A stretch of DNA of 29,725 nt from Flavobacteriales bacterium (GTDB taxonomy: Bacteria > Bacteroidota > Bacteroidia > Flavobacteriales_F > PHOS-HE28), in NCBI GenBank assembly GCA_016705545.1, contig JADIYA010000002.1, positions 1 to 29,725 of the forward strand. The letters run 5' to 3'. Of this stretch, positions 25,510 through 29,725 are shown piece after piece. Numbering within the stretch: the first letter of the stretch is position 1; the number at the start of each line of letters is the position of its first letter. The notes below the pieces were generated by a model. That model made no database searches. It saw only the letters and a list, made by a program, of their open reading frames with translations, and was not told the origin of the DNA. Position numbers and translations under genes: made by a program.

Positions 25510-26050
25510 GTACAGGGGTGGTTGAGGCAGTGATCATCGATTGAAGCATGCGCCGCGCCTTTGCCAATTGGCTCCGCGAAGTGCTTTCACCGCATCCTAG
25601 CATGCTGGCGATCTCGGCATGGTCGAAACCTTCAATGGCAAATAGGTTGAATACCATGCGGTAGCCCTCAGGCAGCGTGGAGACCATGGCCAAGAGTTCT
25701 TCGGTCCCAAGGCGGTCCATGGCGTCAGCGGGTACGGGGCTCTCGGGCAGTTTTTCCAAGCCGAAGCGTTCTTGCTGGAAGCTCTTGCGACGGTAGCAAT
25801 TGATTGCGGTATGCACCATGATTCTGCGGATCCAGCCCTCCAACGAGCCCTCCATGCGGAAGTCCTTCAGCTTCTCGAACACGCGGATGAATCCTTCCTG
25901 CATCAGGTCCTGGGCCTCTAATTCGTGGCGGGCATACCGCAGGCACACCGCATACATGCGGCGCGCGTACCGGGCGTAAAGGGCTTCTTGGCAGCGGGGT
26001 TCGCCATCCAAGCAGCCCTTTACCAGCTCGCGTTCGGTCAATTCACGCAA
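25487..26050 (-). CDS. ECF RNA polymerase sigma factor
   Basis: This 187-residue sigma-70 ECF protein recruits RNA polymerase to a small regulon. Region 2 is clear (AQDLMQEGFIRVFEKLKDF then SLEGWIRRIMVHTAINCYRRK) and region 4 follows (LPEGYRMVFNLFAIEGFDHA then MLGCGESTSRSQLAKARRML). The start as read is TTG at 26050; a second TTG at 26041 is also possible, and no in-frame ATG exists upstream before a stop. Its end overlaps the membrane gene by 23 bp, the usual sigma/anti-sigma arrangement. The transposon inserted 78 bp upstream of its start, so its promoter may be altered. Confidence 0.93.
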   Translation of the reverse strand: MRELTERELVKGCLDGEPRCQEALYARYARRMYAVCLRYARHELEAQDLMQEGFIRVFEKLKDFRMEGSLEGWIRRIMVHTAINCYRRKSFQQERFGLEKLPESPVPADAMDRLGTEELLAMVSTLPEGYRMVFNLFAIEGFDHAEIASMLGCGESTSRSQLAKARRMLQSMITASTTPVHVGNASH

Positions 26051-26127
26051 CGAAGGGCCTTTCTAGGGCCAAGACACTCATCGCAGGCGCGACGCTGCCT
26101 TGGCGTTAGGGCATGGGAAGATAGGCG

Positions 26128-26135
26128 CGAACGCG
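26128..26135. repeat. Left target-site duplication CGAACGCG
   Basis: This 8-bp sequence directly abuts the left inverted repeat and is repeated identically at 28768-28775. Eight bp is the duplication size known for IS1595-family insertion. Confidence 0.9.
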
Positions 26136-26162
26136 GGCAACTACATACCAGTTGGGACCGGC
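26136..26162 (+). repeat. Left terminal inverted repeat of the IS1595 element
   Basis: All 27 bases match the reverse complement of 28741-28767. The matching stretch is 29 bp if the symmetric flanking base pairs at 26134-26135 and 28768-28769 are counted. The end begins GGCAACT. Confidence 0.93.
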
Positions 26163-26203
26163 AGCCCAGCGCAATACGCGCGGCCATGAAAGTCGCTAAG
26201 GGA

Positions 26204-27058
26204 TTAGGACTGCGCGCCCTGCTTGGCGTCCCACTCCTTTCGCTCGGCATCAAGCCTTTCGAGATAGGCCATCCCCTTGAAATCGTAAAGAAGTCCTGCT
26301 GCGAACTCCCTACCGAAAGGGACATCCATCGTAACGGCACCACCAGCGCTGTAAACGCCGTCTTTCAGCTCCATGGTGAAGGCGTGGTTCAACTCAAAGA
26401 AAGCGCCCCCAAACGCTTCATAGAGCACATGCAGTCCTATCGTTACGGGTCGCTTGGCCCTAACCATGTCCATGATGTGAGGCGGAACCGGATAGAAGGC
26501 CACATCCCTAGCCTTCTCGTGAAAACCACCATAGAATTTCTTGCCCGGACGAATGAACTCTTCAAAGCCTCCCGGTATGTATGGCGTCGGGTTATCGTTG
26601 AACGTGACCTTGAAGGCCCGCACGGTAGCGGCAGTGCGGCCGATGTTCCTAAAAACGGCAACGTAGGTGGCCCCGCTAGGGTGCATGTCAAAACGCACAA
26701 AATTCATCCGGCCTCTCTCAGCAGCTACATAAGCATCCACACTGCGCTTGGTTTCTGCATTCGCTTCGCGCGTCAGTACGATTCCCGCGTTGCCCTGCCT
26801 AACCTGAACGCTGATGTAGTAGAACAGGATGACGTTGCAAAGCAGGATGAAACTGCCCACGACGGCCTCGGGGTTCCCAAGGAAAGAACATACCCACCCG
26901 TCGGCCTCTATGCAGTTCTTGTCGTGCTTGTAGTGGCATGGGCAGTAATTGAAATAATAGAAGCATGCAAACGAAACGGCGAGCGCCGCGCCAAGGAAGA
27001 TGGCGCCTCGACCTAGGGCGCGATAGGCTTTGTCGGAGATCTTCACGTTGACCAACAT
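26204..27058 (-). CDS. Cargo protein: two-TM membrane protein with Cys-rich loop and beta-rich soluble domain
   Basis: I do not recognise a family. With the ATG at 27058 it has 284 residues; the longer frame would start inside the transposase gene. TM1 (about 18-38, GAIFLGAALAVSFACFYYF) and TM2 (about 65-83, AVVGSFILLCNVILFYYIS) flank a short loop with four cysteines (C39, C41, C49, C57). A helical segment with REANAETKRSVDAYVAAERG leads to about 190 residues of strand-rich sequence: MNFVRFDMHPSGATYVAVF, TAATVRAFKVTFNDNPTPYI, VTIGLHVLYEAF, FELNHAFTMELKDGVYS. It ends with a charged helix (ERLDAERKEWDAKQ). It starts 30 bp from the divergent transposase. The topology recalls small membrane effectors of defence systems, but nothing proves that. 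Confidence 0.8.
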   Translation of the reverse strand: MLVNVKISDKAYRALGRGAIFLGAALAVSFACFYYFNYCPCHYKHDKNCIEADGWVCSFLGNPEAVVGSFILLCNVILFYYISVQVRQGNAGIVLTREANAETKRSVDAYVAAERGRMNFVRFDMHPSGATYVAVFRNIGRTAATVRAFKVTFNDNPTPYIPGGFEEFIRPGKKFYGGFHEKARDVAFYPVPPHIMDMVRAKRPVTIGLHVLYEAFGGAFFELNHAFTMELKDGVYSAGGAVTMDVPFGREFAAGLLYDFKGMAYLERLDAERKEWDAKQGAQS

Positions 27059-27088
27059 AGCGAAAAACTCAGTAAATTCAAGGGTTCC

Positions 27089-28028
27089 ATGACCAAACGC
27101 TTCGAGACCCTCCTTCAATTCACCGACCATTTCAGCACCGAACAGGTGTGCCGCGATCACCTCGCCGTCATGCGCTGGGGACCGGACGCCGTGCCGTGCT
27201 GCCCGTTCTGCGGGGTCGTGGAATCCCATCGCATCGAAGGCGGCAAGCGCTTCAAATGCAAGGACAAGGCTTGCCGCAAGAAGTTCAGCGTCACCGTGGG
27301 CACCGTCATGGAGAACACCAAGCTCCCGCTGCGCTTGTGGTTCGCGGCGATTTGGATGGCGACCAATTCATCCAAGGGCGTCTCGTCCCTTCAACTTCAC
27401 CGCAACCTCGGCGTCACGCAAAAGACCGCGTGGTTCCTCCTGTCGCGCATCCGCGAGGCGTTCATGGTAGTGGCGCCCGCCATGCTCAGGGGCACCGTGG
27501 AGGCCGATGAAACCGTGGTCGGTGGTTCGGAGGCGAACAAGCACAAGGACAAGCGCACACCGGGAGCGACAGGCAGGGCCGATAAAGCCGTGGTGCTGGG
27601 GATCCTCGAACGCGATGGCAAGGTCGTGGTGAAGCCCATCGCCGACAGTAAGAGCGCGACGATCCATCCCATCATACGCAATCACGTTGTGATTGAGAGC
27701 ACGCTGAACACCGATGAGTGGAGCGCCTACAAGGGGCTGCGCGGCTACACGCATCGCACCGTGAATCACAGCGCTGGCGAGTACGTGGACGGCGATGCCC
27801 ACACCAACGGGATCGAGAACTTCTGGAGCATCATGCACCGGGGGATCAACGGCATCTACCACCAAGTGTCACCTAAGCACTTGCACCGCTATTGCGATGA
27901 GTACGCCTTCCGGTTCAATAACCGCTTGCTCTGCCAGCAAGAAGTTCAATGTCGCCATCCTTCAGTCCGATGGGAAGCGCTTGACGTATCGCCGCCTCAT
28001 TAGCGAAGATCGGAGCTTAGCAACCTGA
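27089..28028 (+). CDS. IS1595 family transposase (frameshift near the C-terminus)
   Basis: This DDE-type transposase moves the element by cutting at its inverted repeats. The N-terminal helical part is followed by a zinc ribbon (VPCCPFCGVVESHRIEGGKR then KCKDKACRKKFSVTVGT). The catalytic core shows D140 in TVEADETVVGGSE, D209 in LNTDEWSAYKGL and E243 in HTNGIENFWSIMHRGINGIY, followed by HLHRYCDEYAFRFNNR. As read this frame stops at 28003 with a non-family tail. Shifting frame near 27930-27940 gives ASKKFNVAILQSDGKRLTYR and an end at 28028, the usual IS1595 C-terminus. All catalytic residues precede the shift. Full length is about 313 residues. Confidence 0.93.
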
Positions 28029-28054
28029 AACCATGACGCCAGGCACAAATGCAG

Positions 28055-28417
28055 CTAATCAGACATTTTCGGGGGGCTATCGTCCTTGCGCTTTGTGCGC
28101 TTATCCTCTTCGACCTTCCGACCAAGCCACAGCAGCTTGCCGACCCCTGTCACGGCAAGCATCGCCACGACAGCCGACGCATAAACATAGGAAGCGGTGA
28201 GTTCGCCCCACATGAGCACCGGTCCATGCCCTTCTGTGATTCGGTGCGCCCCTCTCTCGAATCCAACCGCGTAAGCCCCTAGGAGCGCCCCGCCAGCAAC
28301 TGAAGCCCCTCTTATCCAAACCGCCAATTCCGTGAATACCTTGTAATGCCTGAAGGCGAAGAATGACAGAGCGCCGATAACGGTGGCAGCAACTCCGAAC
28401 ATCCACTTAAAATCCAT
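28055..28417 (-). CDS. Cargo protein: small three-TM membrane protein
   Basis: I do not recognise a family. The 120-residue protein has hydrophobic segments at about 6-22 (MFGVAATVIGALSFFAF), 36-52 (GASVAGGALLGAYAVGF) and 75-96 (YVYASAVVAMLAVTGVGKLL), and a charged C-terminal tail (RKVEEDKRTKRKDDSPPKMS). It lies tail-to-tail with the transposase, 26 bp apart, and within the element's inverted repeats. No catalytic motif is seen. It may partner the other membrane cargo protein; that is speculation. Confidence 0.75.
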   Translation of the reverse strand: MDFKWMFGVAATVIGALSFFAFRHYKVFTELAVWIRGASVAGGALLGAYAVGFERGAHRITEGHGPVLMWGELTASYVYASAVVAMLAVTGVGKLLWLGRKVEEDKRTKRKDDSPPKMSD

Positions 28418-28451
28418 GCCCCTAACCTAGCCGATCCAATCCTAACAGCCC

Positions 28452-28459
28452 TACCTTCG
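28452..28459 (+). promoter_or_regulatory. -7 box TACCTTCG of the small cargo gene
   Basis: TACCTTCG fits TAnnTTTG with one change and ends only 4 bp before the ATG at 28464. The transcript would be practically leaderless. The same layout is seen before the IPExxxVDY gene and purN. Confidence 0.4.
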
Positions 28460-28463
28460 CATC

Positions 28464-28584
28464 ATGCCCCGCAAGGAGAAGCCCCTGAAGATCCATGCCA
28501 CCTTCGACCAGGCGTTGAGGGCATCCTTCAGGCTCCACGGAAACCAGCAAAGCAGCGCCAAAGGGCGCACCCAAGAAGGAATAG
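28464..28584 (+). CDS. Cargo small basic-tailed protein (about 40 residues, probable frameshift)
   Basis: As read, the ATG at 28464 opens MPRKEKPLKIHATFDQALRA and stops at 28613 after 49 residues with an unremarkable tail. In the next frame the distal part reads STETSKAAPKGAPKKE followed by TAG at 28582-28584. That is a Lys/Pro/Ala tail much more like small Bacteroidota proteins of the pattern PLKIxATFxxALxxS plus basic end, which I recall as recurring hypothetical proteins. I therefore infer one indel at about 28515-28540 and a protein of about 40 residues. It has its own -7 box and lies between the three-TM gene (divergent) and the right end of the transposon. Function unknown. Confidence 0.5.
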
Positions 28585-28740
28585 GACCGGGCACCAGCGG
28601 GGTTGTTGCATAGTGGCCGTCAGCATGAAGCGCGGCAGCGGTGCGACGCAACGAGCGCATCGCCGGAGCCAAGGCCGAAGGGCCGGGCCACCACGCTCGC
28701 GAAAAACGCGGGAAAGCACGTTCAGGGAGGGTTTATCGAA

Positions 28741-28767
28741 GCCGGTCCCAACTGGTATGTAGTTGCC
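28741..28767 (-). repeat. Right terminal inverted repeat of the IS1595 element
   Basis: This is the exact reverse complement of 26136-26162 over 27 bases, ending AGTTGCC. Confidence 0.93.
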
Positions 28768-28775
28768 CGAACGCG
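28768..28775. repeat. Right target-site duplication CGAACGCG
   Basis: This is identical to 26128-26135 and directly abuts the right inverted repeat. Confidence 0.9.
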
Positions 28776-28936
28776 TGAAAGCGCCGCCCCCAAGCAAACG
28801 ACAACAAACGGCTGTAACCACTTACAACCGGGTACTGGCCGAATGCCCGGTGCTGCTTGGGAAAAAGTTTGCAGCGTCGGTCGGCATCAGCACCGGTCGG
28901 CGGAAACCGAAAGTCAAACACACAAAACCCCATTCC

Positions 28937-29305
28937 ATGAACACGCTGAAGAACAAAGTCCACCTCGTAGGGAACCTCGGCTTGAGCCCCGAAGTGCGCG
29001 AGATCGCAAAGGCCGCGAAGGTGGCCCGGCTGTCAGCCACGCACGACAGCTACAAGAACGCCAGCGGTGAGCGTGTCACCGACTCCCAATGGCACACCGT
29101 GGTGGCCTGGGGGCCAGACCGCCGAGATGGCCGAGCGCCTGTGCGCAAAGGTTCACCCGTGATGCTCGAAAGGGGCTCGGTGCACCGCAGCTACGAAGCC
29201 AGGACGGCAGCAAGCGCTACATCACCGGTGGTGATGGTAACTTCCAACTGCTGCCGAACAAGCGCGGGAAGCCGCTGCGGCCTGAGCCGAAGAACAATCG
29301 AATAA
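28937..29305 (+). CDS. ssb: Single-stranded DNA-binding protein (second copy), frameshifted
   Basis: This is another OB-fold SSB of about 115-120 residues. The start MNTLKNKVHLVGNLGLSPEV, then SYKNASGERVTDSQWHTVVA and WG follow in frame to about 29112. One excess base in the GGGGG run near 29111 moves TAEMAERLCAK to a second frame; KGSPVMLE then VHRSYEA return to the first, and DGSKRYIT and FQLLPNKR follow in another. The end is not certain: the first frame stops with TAA at 29305 just before a hairpin, while REAAAA with TGA near 29285 is an alternative. It is a paralogue, not a duplicate, of the gene at 22542; differences run through the whole length. Confidence 0.85.
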   Translation: MNTLKNKVHLVGNLGLSPEVREIAKAAKVARLSATHDSYKNASGERVTDSQWHTVVAWGPDRRDGRAPVRKGSPVMLERGSVHRSYEARTAASATSPVVMVTSNCCRTSAGSRCGLSRRTIE

Positions 29306-29308
29306 AGA

Positions 29309-29332
29309 AGGGCGACCCACAACAGTCGCCCT
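29309..29332. terminator. Hairpin terminator after the second ssb
   Basis: AGGGCGAC and GTCGCCCT form an exact 8-bp stem around an 8-base loop, followed by CTCTT. It lies between the ssb stop and the end of the convergent yebC-like gene, so it may serve both. Confidence 0.65.
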
Positions 29333-29400
29333 CTTGAATCTTGGACAACGGATGCCGGTCAATACTACACGGTCAACGGCAAGACTTAAATTCCTGCAAC

Positions 29401-29725
29401 CTATTCGATTCCAGTTCCTCCCACCTCTTCCGTGATGTCCATGTTGCGGTACACAGACATTCACATCGTCGTCCTCATTGAGCAGGTCCAACGAGCTTGA
29501 GCACGGCCCGAGCCGTGGTGATATCGACCGGCATGGTGGAGAGAAGCGCTTCAGTTCGGCACTTTTCACTTCAACGCCGAGTTGCTCGAGCTTCTGCTGC
29601 ATGGTGCCGGGGAGGCGAAGGAACGCGTAGATGATGAACCCTTCCTCATCGCGGCACATCGTCAGCGCCCCCATCAATGAGCTCCATCTCGAACTCATCA
29701 GGGTCACGGCCTTTGGGGCGGCGGC
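29401..29725 (-). CDS. YebC/PmpR-family protein, 3' part only, frameshifted
   Basis: This is the C-terminal third of a YebC-type protein, a family described as DNA-binding regulators and, for some members, translation factors acting on proline stretches. The gene runs off the window end. Family blocks are visible in changing frames: DEFEMELIDGGADDV-like residues near 29690, CRDEEGFIIYAF near 29650, MQQKLEQLGVEVKSAELKRF near 29600-29550, a DLLNEDDD motif near 29480 and NMDITEEVGGTGIE ending in TAG at 29401-29403. At least four frame changes occur in 300 bp. It is convergent with the second ssb. Confidence 0.78.

Larger units (their letters stand above)
26136..28767. mobile_element. Complete IS1595-family transposon with cargo genes (2632 bp)
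   Basis: Three independent signs define the element. It has 27-bp terminal inverted repeats identical at both ends (26136-26162 and 28741-28767, starting GGCAACTACATACC). It has an exact 8-bp direct repeat CGAACGCG outside each end. It has an IS1595-type transposase gene inside. A simple IS1595 is about 1 kb; this one holds about 1.6 kb more, with a two-TM protein (-), a three-TM protein (-) and a small basic-tailed protein (+). It inserted in the intergenic gap between the ECF sigma gene and the second ssb. The perfect ends suggest recent transposition. Its internal coding quality is good apart from one frame change in the transposase tail and one in the small gene. Confidence 0.93.
28614..28936. 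other. Non-coding stretch spanning the right end of the transposon and the ssb leader
   Basis: Positions 28614-28740 are the GC-rich subterminal DNA of the element with no convincing gene. The right inverted repeat and target duplication follow. From 28776 to 28936 is host intergenic DNA upstream of the second ssb, including a CACTTACAACCGGGTACTGG segment; I found no clear promoter or hairpin in it. Confidence 0.5.

Noticed and set aside
25925..27016. Plus-strand open frame of 363 codons crossing the transposon's left end
   Set aside because: It runs through the inverted repeat and is antisense to the sigma gene and the two-TM cargo gene; no protein features.
27920..27945. Programmed frameshift in the transposase
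   Set aside because: IS1595 transposases normally need none, no convincing slippery site is seen, and single-base errors are common elsewhere in the window.
28055..28417. Toxin-antitoxin pair formed by the three-TM protein and the small basic protein
   Set aside because: They are divergently transcribed and neither shows a toxin or antitoxin fold; shared location alone is not enough.
1..29725. tRNA, rRNA, riboswitch, CRISPR array or phage genes
   Set aside because: No cloverleaf, rRNA signature, regularly spaced direct repeats, or capsid/terminase/integrase sequence was found by reading.

Overview
The window looks like a high-GC Bacteroidota chromosome fragment, most likely Flavobacteriales-like. 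The support is: several secreted proteins ending in type IX secretion system (T9SS) sorting domains; the acpP-fabF-rnc-IPExxxVDY-pyk gene order typical of Bacteroidota; no Shine-Dalgarno sequences but several TAnnTTTG/TAnnTTCG-type -7 boxes; and lamin-tail, LamG and PKD surface proteins. The exact lineage is inference.

Layout. 1-4.1 kb: no assignable gene (1-440), a heavily frameshifted asd (-), then a large lamin-tail surface protein (+). 4.2-7.0 kb: a gabT-like aminotransferase overlapping a nitrilase-family hydrolase, then a VOC protein (+). 7.0-10.2 kb: a tandem-LamG T9SS protein (-) diverging from a BNR/YCF48-like T9SS protein (+). 10.2-14.0 kb: acpP-fabF-rnc-IPExxxVDY-pyk (-), fatty-acid and core metabolism; pyk has lost its catalytic centre. 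14.0-17.0 kb: an IYD-like nitroreductase (-) diverging from purN-marC-rnhA, then ferritin and a hairpin terminator. 17.0-18.5 kb: a secreted M28 peptidase (-). 18.5-21.4 kb: a signalling cluster of YfiR-like protein, TPR lipoprotein-like or secreted protein, and HAMP/SpoIIE phosphatase (+), the last with an internal deletion. 21.4-22.9 kb: a double-domain universal stress protein (-) and ssb (+). 22.9-26.05 kb: an operon of ECF sigma factor, a probable anti-sigma/beta-barrel membrane protein and a PKD-T9SS protein (-). 28.9-29.7 kb: a second ssb (+) and the 3' part of a yebC-like gene (-).

The main discovery is a complete 2632-bp IS1595-family transposon at 26136-28767. It has perfect 27-bp terminal inverted repeats and a perfect 8-bp target duplication (CGAACGCG). 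It carries cargo in addition to the transposase: a two-TM protein with a cysteine-rich loop, a three-TM protein and a roughly 40-residue basic-tailed protein. It inserted between the sigma-factor operon and the second ssb.

Quality. Single-base frameshifts are dense at 1-4.1, 6.2-7.0, 8.9-10.5 and 28.5-29.7 kb. They are almost absent from 13.7-20.4 and 21.5-27.9 kb. Conserved protein sequence continues in another frame each time, so I read most of them as sequencing or assembly errors rather than decay. The two internal losses of roughly 350-400 bp (pyk, SpoIIE phosphatase) may have the same cause.
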